From NCBI RefSeq assembly GCF_021130785.1, contig NW_025777948.1:1-64000 (forward strand): 64,000 nt of DNA, written 5' to 3'. This document shows positions 10,889 through 25,741 of this stretch, piece by piece (position 1 is the first letter of the stretch; each line of letters opens with the position of its first letter). A program made the translations under genes and the position numbers. Below the pieces are notes generated by a model. That model was given only the letters and a program-made list of their open reading frames with translations. It was not told the origin of the DNA and did no database searches. This DNA comes from Homalodisca vitripennis (Eukaryota; Arthropoda; Insecta; Hemiptera; Cicadellidae).

Positions 10889-13146
10889 TAATTTTTGTAA
10901 ATAAGTCTTTATTGAAATTATAAAAATAAACCCATTAGTATTTGAATAATTAAGGTCTATATTAGAATTTCTATGTATATATTAGTTTATGCGGATTGTA
11001 AGCAAATATCCGGTTATGTAGGGAAATTTCCATTTATTTTAATTACAATTAATTCATTAAAGAATTAAAAAAATACCTTTAGACGTTACTTAACGTCACA
11101 TAAGTTATGAAATATTTAGTTTACACTGTCAAATCTTCACAGTAACCTTTCGTAATAGGATTCCCTCTAAAAAAATAAGTCAGAATGTATAAAAACATGT
11201 TATTTGATATAATAATCTTAAATTCAAACTGTACATTCCCTCAACTAATCCTGTGTATTTCCCAGAGGTGTTGTTATTGTCTCTAACTTAGTTTAGTCCT
11301 ATTATAATGAATTGCTCATGACAGGATTACATTGACTGGTTAGGAGGCTTTATTACCGTCAATTAATATCTTTAAAAACGGTTGCCTCTTTACTGGTAAA
11401 AACTTCCTACTAAATTGATGCTATGACACTACTAGTAAACTGTAATTTTTCGAGCACTATTGTAAAAGTCCTAAAACGGATTGATTGACTATGTGTTAGC
11501 GTAGGCTCCCAACAAAAGATTAATTATATGTTAGTCTTTTCGTTCGATAAAACAAATTCAGATTAACCTATATATTTGAAACTTTTAAGAAGTTACGTCT
11601 ATTCGTAAGCAACTTGAAGTTTGATATTGGTGCACCCTACTCCGCGGGGTTTTTATTTAGCGTCAGCAAAAGTTTTTACATTGTGCCAATGGAAACCTGT
11701 TGGCCACGAGATAGTAGCAAAATTAATAAACATAAAAAAATAATACCAAATACATTGCATTTAAACACACGACAAAGTAACCATAGCAAACACACTTGAC
11801 CTAATCTATTTAGTTACGATCTCTATGTTACGTGACACGTGGTGCAGCTCGGCGTGCTGAATGATACCTTGCTGTGTTTTTATAATTTTTACAATATCCG
11901 GTTCAAGGTATTGCATTCAGATTTTTTTCTATTTGAAAGTGCTACGAATTTAAATAAGTTTTTATCAACTACACCTGATTGTACAAACCGAATGAAACAT
12001 AAAATCATCCTTGATGTTTTCTGTGCTCATATTTAGCTAATATGTGTTTTATTATATAAAAAAATGACTCGCAACAAAGATAACAAATAAACACACTATA
12101 CTAATAAACAAAGATATAATTAATTTGCTTCAATTAAATTTAGTGAAATAAAAATTGCTCTTAGTGGAAAACCCTACTTTATGAAAATCGTATCTAAAAT
12201 ATGTATGCAATTAAGTTTCAGTTATTTCTCTGTAAATGAACTAACATTAGAATAAATTATTTCTTAAATGTAAAACTTCCTAAAATTTAAACTTTCTAAG
12301 TGCTTTTCACTACAAAATGTCGATTCTTTCAAATACAAGCGTGGTTAAGGGAAAAATATTTTAATATACAATTTAGTAAATATTTATCACGTTAGAAAAG
12401 CTTGCTTTGTAAAAAGGAAAATAGAATGGACGTGGTTTTTAAAATTAAAGCTTTCGTATCTACTGCTACTATTTTTCCGGTAATGAAATAGAAAATACTA
12501 TAATATTGAAGATATAATTAAACCGCGTGTTAAAGTAAAGGATAATGTACCGTAAATGATTAATACATAAAAGTTATCAAACGAATGTGGATCAAGCCTT
12601 TACTATAGAATTAAGGATAACATTTATCTTTTCAATCTCTTTTTCCTGGCAATAAAAGAGAATATTTTCAAATATTGACCCAAGGATGAGGATGAAAAGA
12701 TTATAAAAGTTATAAATCTACCTCAACTTCTTTAAGCTGGAGTCAACATTATACTTAGCATGACAATGTTGTTAGCCCGGTTTACAAAGTTGGCTTCCCG
12801 AAACTCGTGATAGGCTCATCTTTATAAAAGCAACGCCAACTGTAAACCTGCTTAAAACTTTTGATTTAAAATATTTTTGGGTTATAAACCACACGCTTAA
12901 TAAAAATGATGAGGTTTTACTATTTTTCAAAATTCTACTGTAATTCTTTTTTATTTCTAGCAACGAGGACTAATCTGTATCTTAGTGAGTGACTAGTCCC
13001 TACTAGAAGCATCTCACAGATAGTTGGAAAGTCGATAAGCTTAAGTTTTTTTTTATTTACACAAATAGGAGAGGATTTGAAATAAAGCTTACCTACATGT
13101 AAAATCTATTATTGATGCCCAGATTACTCACAACACACAAGGTGGG

Positions 13147-14796
13147 AATACGTCACGCTACGTGTCACATGAGTCCTCGCCGAGGCTTCATGCAGAATTT
13201 AAAGTCTACATCTTATTTCATTAGGATATTATGATACTTTGCCACATGTTATAATATCACAAACGATTCATTTTACTCAATTTGTTTAAAAATTTATTCC
13301 GTGATATTCCTGTTTATATGATGGCTGCTCATAAGATAAATTTATCAGTTGTAGCTGTCGCTCACTGAGTGACTTTCATCAATACGGTTTGTATAAAAAT
13401 TTAACTTCAGATTGCAGAATTTCAAGTCCATACGTCAGTGCGTTCATGAGATTACATGCAGATAAACAGAATATCTCTAGTCTATTGTGCCACAGGCTTC
13501 GCTAACGCTATTCAAATAAATAAATAAAGAATTTTTAACATTTTACTGTAAATCATCGTTGTTATTTCAATCGAGAGATTGGACGTAATTTACTACTCGT
13601 AACATGTTGTATTTCTACCAACTGTAACATGAAAAATTTTTTAATTTATAAACATCAAGTACTATTTCTGTCAAAACCAGTAAAATACTGTCGTTCTTGG
13701 AAACCATTAAATAACTAACACCAAAAATAGTGAGCTAGCGGTCTTAAGTTGTAAAAAAATTGCTATTCCATGTTATATCCATGAAGGAATCTAATGGTCT
13801 ATATAACATGACTGCCTGAATGTTAGCAAAGCTTTTTACTTAAATGAGTCTAAAATATCCTTTATTCCTGTTGTCAATGTAAAGAATTTTGCTCTGAGTT
13901 AGCAATTATTTTTATTATGGTTTTTATGGGAAAACATGATAAAAACAAAACAAAATCACAGAGTAAATATATTTGTAAAGTAACTGAGTGCCACACGTGC
14001 CATTGTAAAGTGTGTCATATTAAGAGACTAAGTATATACTAAAATGAGCTAAGGACATACAATGTGGCATAGAGCTCCAGATAATCCACTTACTCAACAT
14101 GTGTCACAACGTACTCTGACCTTGTTTTGTTTTATACCTACTATTAAAGAATTTGAGATGTACAGGCAGGCCTCATATAATGTTCGGACTTATATTACCA
14201 AAAGTTTACCGTACCGACTTGCCCACTTTTTTGCTTCATCCTATTACGCAATAGCCACTTACTGTATAGTGAAGAGTAGAGTAATCCTGGAATAGTGGTC
14301 GGTTACTCATCTAAGGTGTAAATAAAAATAATGGAGACAAGTGTATTACTTTAGTAGTTTTGATATATCAGTAAAGTACCTAAACTTAATAAGCGCTAGT
14401 GACAGGACTTTTAGGCTGTGATCGTAGGTTTCTGTACAGAAAACATGCGAGATAAAACAGGCATTTTCAAATCAATTTAACATTTGATACGTTATTTAGT
14501 AAGGTTGAAACTTCTTACCCTTTCATGTTCAGTATCACTGAGCCCTGTATCCAAAAAGAGAGCCAAATAGTGACTAAAATGTAAGAACAACATCTTTTTA
14601 AAAGTTTCTTAAAACATTTATCTGTATTGAATTTTGATTTCAACAACTACAACCTGTCGCAAAACAGGCTTCACTGTGGTTTAATTCCATACTTAATGTC
14701 TATAGGTACGCTTATGTGACGTAATGTAAAATTTCATATAATTTTATTCAGTCTGCCTATTAATTATTTTATACCGTGATTTCTCGTTGCCACTAT
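13147..14796 (+). repeat. 1.65-kb array-specific block, unit B
   Basis: Same block with the same borders as in unit A. It carries the 77-residue open frame at 14062-14295 and the possible RTE-like tail near 13418-13528. Nothing in it is recognisable as a gene. Confidence 0.6.
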
Positions 14797-16036
14797 GGTT
14801 AACCATATGCTAAATAAACAAATGTTTACTACTACTAAAATATATATTATGAATTAACATGCAACATTCTCGAATTCAGTGCTATCTATATAAGAAATGC
14901 TTGAAGATAAATGTTAGATCTATAGTCGAGTTATTTTTTGAGATGCCATATGAATACACACAGAGAAAAAGAAATCTTTTCAACCCCTCTAGTTATGGAA
15001 TTTGATAATTTTCAGGAAAAAGATTCCATAAAACTCTGTAGAAGTATTTTAATTCAAAGTAGAAAGAATATTTCATATTCATTAAAATTTGTTTGCAGAG
15101 TTCACCAACATGCGCTCATATATTTTATCAAACCATAAAACAAATCACTTATTATAATTATTAAAACTCCTTATAAATAATAAAGAAATGATAACAATTA
15201 AGATTAATTTCAGAAAAGTTTTGACGATACGTACATTATTTAAACATTTTAAAAGAGCTCTTTGTTCCTTTCAGCCTCTTTATGCTTATCCCAATGATCC
15301 ATCATAGATGAAATGGAATATTTCATAAAAATACCAAGAAAATAGTATGAAGATGTGACAGTTCTATTATCTAAGAATTCTATTGAGTTATCTGTTGACC
15401 TCTTTTAGTCTGGCGTATAATAGAGCTTTATAAAGAGACTTTAAACACTTTATCTTAATCTGTATGCACGTAGCTGCCAATGGATGTACACATATTATTT
15501 TACAGTTCCATAGACATTCTGAGCATGCCTTTGGGCGTGAATGAGAATGGATAAAACGTGTTTACGGAAATGAATAAATGCTTTGGATTCCTTTTAATTA
15601 CAATGGTAAATCAATTTATTCATCTCATGCTGTATAGATACTAATTATTTAACTTACTTACAGCGTTAAATGCAAATTACAAATTAGGGCAACCCATTGT
15701 AAAAATCTGATTGACTTTTAATGCATGCGTATCTTGAATACACGATATACCATGGGGAAATGAAATTTATGAACTAAGCATAAAATTAATCCTAATATAA
15801 CTTGATACGGGGTGCAATCGACAATGATTAGATCGCGATATTTCTAGTACCATTTTAATTTTCTTTTACAAAAATATAAGTATTATTGATTATTTTTGAT
15901 ATCGCATATATGTACAGATACGCGATATTTCAACCGGAATATTTAATTGGAAATAGGTAAAATATCAAAAATTTATATCTCATGTTGTACCGAATAATGT
16001 TAGAGTTTATTTAGACGGATCATTTTTTTCGAATAA

Positions 16037-16039
<3 letters not shown>

Positions 16040-16083
<44 letters not shown>
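16040..16083. repeat. TA dinucleotide microsatellite, unit B
   Basis: Same locus as in unit A, about 44 bp here. It is the shortest of the three array alleles. Confidence 0.95.
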
Positions 16084-16086
<3 letters not shown>

Positions 16087-19000
16087 GATAAAAATGAATC
16101 CCTTTTATTTATTTTCAGTTATAAAAAATCAATCTTTTAGAAAAATTACAATGTACTTTATACTGTACCTTAAATGTTCTTCAAATAGAGGTTAAGTTTA
16201 TTTAAGGTTGATTCAGTTATAAATGACCAATACAATTAATATGTGCACTAAAGTAGAAAGCAATAGTAATCTGTAACGTTTCATACAAAAGTAAAATATT
16301 GTAAAAAAAAAAACACTTTCATTTTACCTACACAATTATTAAATATTCCAAACCCTTTACCTGTCAAAGCAATAATAACTCGTTACCTTGACATGCAGTT
16401 CTGCACAAAGTAACACGATATCTAAAACGTAGAAGATTTACGTCTCAACTTAGGCAATAATTGTATGATATTGAATCGTCTATCATACTGTAGATTTCTA
16501 CTTCTATGTCTCATTCACTAAAAAAATGTCCTGGTGTAGTATTTGGTGACCAAGTTCTCGGAATTTCAAAATTTAGTAGTTTATTGTTGAAATTCGTTGC
16601 TAATTTAACTTTAAAGCAGTTAAATTATTTTATTGTTTAGTATACCAGTAATATTGTGTTAAATTCTGCCGTCATAGTTTCATGATTGGTTAGAATATTG
16701 ACTTATCGATCCTAGCAACCGAATTCGAATTAAGGCTTGTGCACTTCCTCATTATATTAATCCTACTATATGGCTTCACGAGACTCCCTCACGTCTCCTA
16801 TATAAGTACATAAAGTCATATTTTAAACAGTTTGGAATTAAATTTTGTAACGCAACATATATATTACACCTTATAATAATTATGTGAAATAGTGTTGAGA
16901 AATAGAAAGATTCAATGACATTAATAGAAACATTACACCTTTCCAGAACATCATTACAAAATACTCCAGGAGTAAAAACAATTGAAATGCGATATAAACT
17001 GCTAAATAAACATAATACTTTATACACATTATATTTAGGACTTTTTATTTCTAGCGGCAATGCACCTTTCGTTTATTTTAATATAAGGTGAATTCCTCGA
17101 AATTTTTCATAGTTAACTATTTTATTAACTTTAATTCTCTATCCCTATATACCTAAAAAAATAGGTGTATAAACATGTTTTCTTTTGCTTGTGGTAAAAA
17201 CTGATGCATATACATTTGTGGTTAGCTAAAATATTGCAGAGAATCTCAATTTAAATAATAATTATCATCTTTGAAAATTTTTATTATGGAACGAATGTAT
17301 TGAATTGAGAATTATACTAATTATAATTATGTACCGTTACCAACCGTTGAAACACTAATAATACTAAGTTAAATGGTTCAAATATATCCCACAGTAGAAG
17401 AAATTTTACGACGAAATATATATTAAATAAATGACCTGGACAGAAAAGTGATGTTAAACTGCCGAATTATAATATTCGAATATATTTTGTAACAATATAA
17501 ATGATTCGAAACCGATTGACTAATATTTGGAGTTAACGAAAGTTTCTGTAACAATAGAGTTATTTATAACGAAAAAATTATGAAATGATTAGGTCGTAAG
17601 ATTGCACGGAATACATTAACAATTTTTAAATTAAAATATTAATTTGGAAAAAAATTAATCTGCATCTGCTTTAAATGTTAACTGTAATAACTGTTTTGAC
17701 GATAATGATACACAAAATAATTTGATTATTTTTAACCAGTCTTCCAAGCCTGTTAATGACATTTATTAACAAGTTTAAATCGTACGTTATTTTGGTGAAT
17801 ATGCCCTAGATACAGTGCAGTAATATTCCACCGCCATAAACCAGACTAAATTGAAACTTTACTGTTATGCATTACTGTGGGAAATGTGTATGCAAAACTG
17901 TTACTCCCGTATACCATTTCATCAATGTTTGATAATGTTACACGGAAATCACTATTTAAACTATTACATACCTTAATGATGCTAATGGATATATAATTAA
18001 ATAGTAATGGATTTATTTGGTAAATACATAGTAGGTAGATATATTCTTTAGGATACATCTTTGTTAGAGCAAATTCCACAACAGTTTGTCTACCTCTTTT
18101 CGCATACAGGTATTATATGAAATTGTAATTATTTTCCACTTTTACTTTACAGTAAACTGGTACGACCTTCATTTCACCTCAAGGATGGTTAATTAAACTT
18201 GTACAGAGGTCTATGTCATTGTTTTTATATTTGTATATCTATTTATATTTTGTAAAATAAGGCAAGCTCATGTAACGAAGACGACAACAAAAGCGATGAC
18301 CAGAATCATTTACAATTTGTACCGTGTTCTAATACGGTAGCATATACTTGTTGTATGTTGGATAAGTGCCTTTTTACATAGATCTTACGTGTTACCATGA
18401 TGACAACGGGAATGTCACAGAATGAATAAGTGTGTAAACTAACTAAGTAAAAATTAACTTATTATAGGCCTATTGAAATTAACTTTATACTTGAAATATG
18501 CCACACAGCCTCAGCTGTACTGCTTCCATGTTATTAAACAACGTGCACAAAAAATGTATTTATTACCTTGTATTTGTATATCTGTAGCAAACTGTCGTTT
18601 TTCACTCTAGTCTATTTATTCGTATAGTTTATTGATGCAGACAGAAATTTAAAAAATCTTTTCCATAATGTTAAACAATGACACAGTTAGTGACCTAACC
18701 TTTAACAATAATTATTAAGTTAGAAGCAGTATTACTCGTCTAAGTGTCCTAAGATATATAATAAAGTTGCTGGGTGAAAACTTATGATGTTCTATATAAA
18801 GTACGAGTATAAACACAGGAATTAATTTATTTTTCGCGAATAATTATCCACTTTAAAATCTACTTGTAATAAATATCATAGAACTGATCACGTACCTGAA
18901 GCACTTAGATGATGCAAGGATTATTTCCGACATTTGCCATCAGTGATATACATAATCATTAAAATTTCGTTTTGATATCTGCTCTCTGATATTTTCCTCA

Positions 19001-19239
19001 GGATTTTGACTGACCGAAACTTTACTATATAATCCTGTCAAAGATTTGTGACATGGGTGAGTCGGAAATTTACAATATTTACGTTGATGGTCAAGTCTAT
19101 TGGTATATATATTTACATAGTAAATTATCAGTAAATAATAAAAGTATTATAAAATGTATTATTCAATAGAAGTTAAAATTCGTCTGCTTGTAATAAACAA
19201 CCATTGACAACTAATAAGTACCAATGGTCATTGTCTGTT

Positions 19240-20198
19240 AATTGTTTATTGTAGAGAAGGGTTTTCTCTTTGGGATTTCAGGATATTGTTTGTGCACCTG
19301 GTGCGGCCATTGTTGGAATATTGTTCTTCCGTGTGGTCCCCTTACACCTTTGGATTCATCAGCCTTATTGAAAGTGTACAAGTACGTTTCTTGCGTCTTT
19401 TTGGACTGCGTCTGGGCTATGCGTATCGAGAACTGCCCATCGAGAAACTCCGACAGCAGCTTCATCTTCCTACCTTGAGGTCCAGACGGCTGGTTGCTAA
19501 CATCGTCTTCCTCAGGGAGTTATTACTGCGGAGATTGATTCAACAGAGTTGTTGAGTAGAGTGAACCTTCGTTGTTCTCGCCCGTCACATTCGTGGGACT
19601 TGTTCGAGAGATGGCATCACTCGACGCGGTACGCCTTCAACAGTACACTGCCAAGATTACACCGTTTGGGGAACAGTCTCCCACGTGTTTTGGATTTTTT
19701 AGACAGAGTTTGCCTTCCTTTAAAAGGGCATTGTTTGCCACACGAACATTTTTATTGTTATTCCTTGCGCATTTTTTGTAACTCTTTTTTATTTTTGTTG
19801 TTGATTCTGTCAGCTTGGAATGTTAATTGGGGTGAGGGGGTTGTGATATTTAATGGTTTGTAATTTTTGCTGTTTTAATAACTCATAAAAAACCTGCTTA
19901 ATCTGTTCTTTTTATATGAATGCCAATGGCTATATCTATTCCAATATTGTCGTAAATATTTGCATGTTTAGCATGGATTTCCACTTAATTTCTTATTATT
20001 AGCTTGGGTTTGTTTGTAATTTTGGTTATCTTTGCATGTTGTTTATACTATAAACGATTTATATTTATTTATACTATCAATGCATGTTATAATCGCTTGT
20101 AAATTTTTTTTCATTCTATTATACATATTCGACATATACTTTATTTTATTTACTATTGAGGTGTTGATCGTTGAATAAATAAAATAAGATAAAATAAA
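19240..20198 (+). mobile_element. 5'-truncated non-LTR retrotransposon (LINE) 3' end, unit C
   Basis: The same insertion as in unit B, at the same place in the unit with the same borders and A-rich tail. It is carried along by amplification of the unit. No difference from unit B that would suggest later activity was seen. Confidence 0.9.
19241..19781 (+). pseudogene. LINE reverse transcriptase C-terminal pseudogene, unit C
   Basis: Same reading as unit B, with the same stop after LIRQQ-like residues (19553-19555), the same shift into the LSRVNLRCSRP frame and the same second shift before SLPSFKRAL. The shared disabling changes show that the fragment was already dead before units B and C separated. 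Confidence 0.85.
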
Positions 20199-20470
20199 AA
20201 GATGGTGGCTAAGCAGGTTACGTGGGTGGACCTTTTTTAATATCAGTTACTAGTAGAATACATTATTGTAAAATTACTAAGCCTTGTTTTAATTAATTTA
20301 AAATTCTTTATTTAAGCCGTAACCATCACCATATATTAAATTAGTTATAAATAAAATATATTGAAATAAATCTACCGCTGAAACTGACATGTTTACTTCG
20401 AGCAATTGCTTATCCCAAACTTAACGATATAAAATTTTTGATCCAATGACAAAATAATTCACAAAAATGA

Positions 20471-20528
20471 GGGCTCTGCGGTTTAGTAGTTATATACCAG
20501 CCTGGAAAGTGAATACCTCAGGAGCAAG
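20471..20528 (+). other. tRNA-like A-box segment, unit C
   Basis: Matches unit B through this segment. The same limits apply: A-box-like sequence and a T-run but no B box. Confidence 0.3.
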
Positions 20529-22786
20529 TAATTTTTGTAAATAAATCTTTATTGAAATTATAAAAATAAACCCATTAGTATTTGAATAATTAAGGTCTAT
20601 ATTAGAATTTCTATGTATATATTAGTTTATGCGGATTGTAAGCAAATATCCGGTTATGTAGGGAAATTTCCATTTATTTTAATTACAATTAATTCATTAA
20701 AGAATTAGAAAAATACCTTTAGACGTTACTTAACGTCACATAAGTTATGAAATATTTAGTTTACACTGTCAAATCTTCACAGTAACCTTTCGTAATAGGA
20801 TTCCCTCTAAAAAAATAAGTCAGAATGTATAAAAACATGTTATTTGATATAATAATCTTAAATTCAAACTGTACATTCCCTCAACTAATCCTGTGTATTT
20901 CCCAGAGGTGTTGTTATTGTCTCTAACTTAGTTTAGTCCTATTATAATGAATTGCTCATGACAGGATTACATTGACTGGTTAGGAGGCTTTATTACCGTC
21001 AATTAATATCTTTAAAAACGGTTGCCTCTTTACTGGTAAAAACTTCCTACTAAATTGATGCTATGACACTACTAATAAACTGTAATTTTTCGAGCACTAT
21101 TGTAAAAGTCCTAAAACGGATTGATTGACTATGTGTTAGCGTAGGCTCCCAACAAAAGATTAATTATATGTTAGTCTTTTCGTTCGATAAAACAAATTCA
21201 GATTAACCTATATATTTGAAACTTTTAAGAAGTTACGTCTATTCGTAAGCAACTTGAAGTTTGATATTGGTGCACCCTACTCCGCGGGGTTTTTATTTAG
21301 CGTCAGCAAAAGTTTTTACATTGTGCCAATGGAAACCTGTTGGCCACGAGATAGTAGCAAAATTAATAAACATAAAAAAATAATACCAAATACATTGCAT
21401 TTAAACACACGACAAAGTAACCATAGCAAACACACTTGACCTAATCTATTTAGTTACGATCTCTATGTTACGTGACACGTGGTGCAGCTCGGCGTGCTGA
21501 ATGATACCTTGCTGTGTTTTTATAATTTTTACAATATCCGGTTCAAGGTATTGCATTCAGATTTTTTTCTATTTGAAAGTGCTACGAATTTAAATAAGTT
21601 TTTATCAACTACACCTGATTGTACAAACCGAATGAAACATAAAATCATCCTTGATGTTTTCTGTGCTCATATTTAGCTAATATGTGTTTTATTATATAAA
21701 AAAATGACTCGCAACAAAGATAACAAATAAACACACTATACTAATAAACAAAGATATAATTAATTTGCTTCAATTAAATTTAGTGAAATAAAAATTGCTC
21801 TTAGTGGAAAACCCTACTTTATGAAAATCGTATCTAAAATATGTATGCAATTAAGTTTCAGTTATTTCTCTGTAAATGAACTAACATTAGAATAAATTAT
21901 TTCTTAAATGTAAAACTTCCTAAAATTTAAACTTTCTAAGTGCTTTTCACTACAAAATGTCGATTCTTTCAAATACAAGCGTGGTTAAGGGAAAAATATT
22001 TTAATATACAATTTAGTAAATATTTATCACGTTAGAAAAGCTTGCTTTGTAAAAAGGAAAATAGAATGGACGTGGTTTTTAAAATTAAAGCTTTCGTATC
22101 TACTGCTACTATTTTTCCGGTAATGAAATAGAAAATACTATAATATTGAAGATATAATTAAACCGCGTGTTAAAGTAAAGGATAATGTACCGTAAATGAT
22201 TAATACATAAAAGTTATCAAACGAATGTGGATCAAGCCTTTACTATAGAATTAAGGATAACATTTATCTTTTCAATCTCTTTTTCCTGGCAATAAAAGAG
22301 AATATTTTCAAATATTGACCCAAGGATGAGGATGAAAAGATTATAAAAGTTATAAATCTACCTCAACTTCTTTAAGCTGGAGTCAACATTATACTTAGCA
22401 TGACAATGTTGTTAGCCCGGTTTACAAAGTTGGCTTCCCGAAACTCGTGATAGGCTCATCTTTATAAAAGCAACGCCAACTGTAAACCTGCTTAAAACTT
22501 TTGATTTAAAATATTTTTGGGTTATAAACCACACGCTTAATAAAAATGATGAGGTTTTACTATTTTTCAAAATTCTACTGTAATTCTTTTTTATTTCTAG
22601 CAACGAGGACTAATCTGTATCTTAGTGAGTGACTAGTCCCTACTAGAAGCATCTCACAGATAGTTGGAAAGTCGATAAGCTTAAGTTTTTTTTTATTTAC
22701 ACAAATAGGAGAGGATTTGAAATAAAGCTTACCTACATGTAAAATCTATTATTGATGCCCAGATTACTCACAACACACAAGGTGGG

Positions 22787-24437
22787 AATACGTCACGCTA
22801 CGTGTCACATGAGTCCTCGCCGTGGCTTCATGCAGAATTTAAAGTCTACATCTTATTTCATTAGGATATTATGATACTTTGCCACATGTTATAATATCAC
22901 AAACGATTCATTTTACTCAATTTGTTTAAAAATTTATTCCGTGATATTCCTGTTTATATGATGGCTGCTCATAAGATAAATTTATCAGTTGTAGCTGTCG
23001 CTCACTGAGTGACTTTCATCAATACGGTTTGTATAAAAATTTAACTTCAGATTGCAGAATTTCAAGTCCATACGTCAGTGCGTTCATGAGATTACATGCA
23101 GATAAACAGAATATCTCTAGTCTATTGTGCCACAGGCTTCGCTAACGCTATTCAAATAAATAAATAAAGAATTTTTAACATTTTACTGTAAATCATCGTT
23201 GTTATTTCAATCGAGAGATTGGACGTAATTTACTACTCGTAACATGTTGTATTTCTACCAACTGTAACATGAAAAATTTTTAATTTATAAACATCAAGTA
23301 CTATTTCTGTCAAAACCAGTAAAATACTGTCGTTCTTGGAAACCATTAAATAACTAACACCAAAAATAGTGAGCTAGCGGTCTTAAGTTGTAAAAAAATT
23401 GCTATTCCATGTTATATCCATGAAGGAATCTAATGGTCTATATAACATATTGACTGCCTGAATGTTAGCAAAGCTTTTTACTTAAATGAGTCTAAAATAT
23501 CCTTTATTCCTGTTGTCAATGTAAAGAATTTTGCTCTGAGTTAGCAATTATTTTTATTATGGTTTTATGGGAAAACATGATAAAAACAAAACAAAATCAC
23601 AGAGTAAATATATTTGTAAAGTAACTGAGTGCCACACGTGCCATTGTAAAGTGTGTCATATTAAGAGACTAAGTATATACTAAAATGAGCTAAGGACATA
23701 CAATGTGGCATAGAGCTCCAGATAATCCACTTACTCAACATGTGTCACAACGTACTCTGACCTTGTTTTGTTTTATACCTACTATTAAAGAATTTGAGAT
23801 GTACAGGCAGGCCTCATATAATGTTCGGACTTATATTACCAAAAGTTTACCGTACCGACTTGCCCACTTTTTTGCTTCATCCTATTACGCAATAGCCACT
23901 TACTGTATAGTGAAGAGTAGAGTAATCCTGGAATAGTGGTCGGTTACTCATCTAAGGTGTAAATAAAAATAATGGAGACAAGTGTATTACTTTAGTAGTT
24001 TTGATATATCAGTAAAGTACCTAAACTTAATAAGCGCTAGTGACAGGACTTTTAGGCTGTGATCGTAGGTTTCTGTACAGAAAACATGCGAGATAAAACA
24101 GGCATTTTCAAATCAATTTAACATTTGATACGTTATTTAGTAAGGTTGAAACTTCTTACCCTTTCATGTTCAGTATCACTGAGCCCTGTATCCAAAAAGA
24201 GAGCCAAATAGTGACTAAAATGTAAGAACAACATCTTTTTAAAAGTTTCTTAAAACATTTATCTGTATTGAATTTTGATTTCAACAACTACAACCTGTCG
24301 CAAAACAGGCTTCACTGTGGTTTAATTCCATACTTAATGTCTATAGGTACGCTTATGTGACGTAATGTAAAATTTCATATAATTTTATTCAGTCTGCCTA
24401 TTAATTATTTTATACCGTGATTTCTCGTTGCCACTAT
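22787..24437 (+). repeat. 1.65-kb array-specific block, unit C
   Basis: Same block as in units A and B. The open frame lies at 23703-23936. A small insertion (TATTG near 23450) distinguishes this copy. Confidence 0.6.
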
Positions 24438-25679
24438 GGTTAACCATATGCTAAATAAACAAATGTTTACTACTACTAAAATATATATTATGAATTAACA
24501 TGCAACATTCTCGAATTCAGTGCTATCTATATAAGAAATGCTTGAAGATAAATGTTAGATCTATAGTCGAGTTATTTTTTGAGATGCCATATGAATACAC
24601 ACAGAGAAAAAGAAATCTTTTCAACCCCTCTAGTTATGGAATTTGATAATTTTCAGGAAAAAGATTCCATAAAACTCTGTAGAAGTATTTTAATTCAAAG
24701 TAGAAAGAATATTTCATATTCATTAAAATTTGTTTGCAGAGTTCACCAACATGCGCTCATATATTTTATCAAACCATAAAACAAATCACTTATTATAATT
24801 ATTAAAACTCCTTATAAATAATAAAGAAATGATAACAATTAAGATTAATTTCAGAAAAGTTTTGACGATACGTACATTATTTAAACATTTTAAAAGAGCT
24901 CTTTGTTCCTTTCAGCCTCTTTATGCTTATCCCAATGATCCATCATAGATGAAATGGAATATTTCATAAAAATACCAAGAAAATAGTATGAAGATGTGAC
25001 AGTTCTATTATCTAAGAATTCTATTGAGTTATCTGTTGACCTCTTTTAGTCTGGCGTATAATAGAGCTTTATAAAGAGACTTTAAACACTTTATCTTAAT
25101 CTGTATGCACGTAGCTGCCAATGGATGTACACATATTATTTTACAGTTCCATAGACATTCTGAGCATGCCTTTGGGCGTGAATGGAGAATGGATAAAACG
25201 TGTTTACGGAAATGAATAAATGCTTTGGATTCCTTTTAATTACAATGGTAAATCAATTTATTCATCTCATGCTGTATAGATACTAATTATTTAACTTACT
25301 TACAGCGTTAAATGCAAATTACAAATTAGGGCAACCCATTGTAAAAATCTGATTGACTTTTAATGCATGCGTATCTTGAATACACGATATACCATGGGGA
25401 AATGAAATTTATGAACTAAGCATAAAATTAATCCTAATATAACTTGATACGGGGTGCAATCGACAATGATTAGATCGCGATATTTCTAGTACCATTTTAA
25501 TTTTCTTTTACAAAAATATAAGTATTATTGATTATTTTTGATATCGCATATATGTACAGATACGCGATATTTCAACCGGAATATTTAATTGGAAATAGGT
25601 AAAATATCAAAAATTTATATCTCATGTTGTACCGAATAATGTTAGAGTTTATTTAGACGGATACATTTTTTTCGAATAA

Positions 25680-25683
<4 letters not shown>

Positions 25684-25738
<55 letters not shown>
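25684..25738. repeat. TA dinucleotide microsatellite, unit C
   Basis: Same locus, about 55 bp here. It is the longest of the three array alleles. Confidence 0.95.

Positions 25739-25741
<3 letters not shown>

Larger units (their letters stand above)
7109..16749 (+). repeat. Array unit B, complete (about 9641 bp)
   Basis: A complete unit in the phase defined by the diverged single copy. It begins CATTATATTAATCC and ends GCACTTCCT. Landmarks in order are: a 2.5-kb AT-rich left part homologous to 49177-53640; the LINE 3' fragment (9602-10560); the tRNA-like A-box segment (10831-10888); a conserved block (11592-11720); a 1.65-kb block absent from the diverged unit (13147-14796); and the TA microsatellite (16040-16083). 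Confidence 0.92.
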
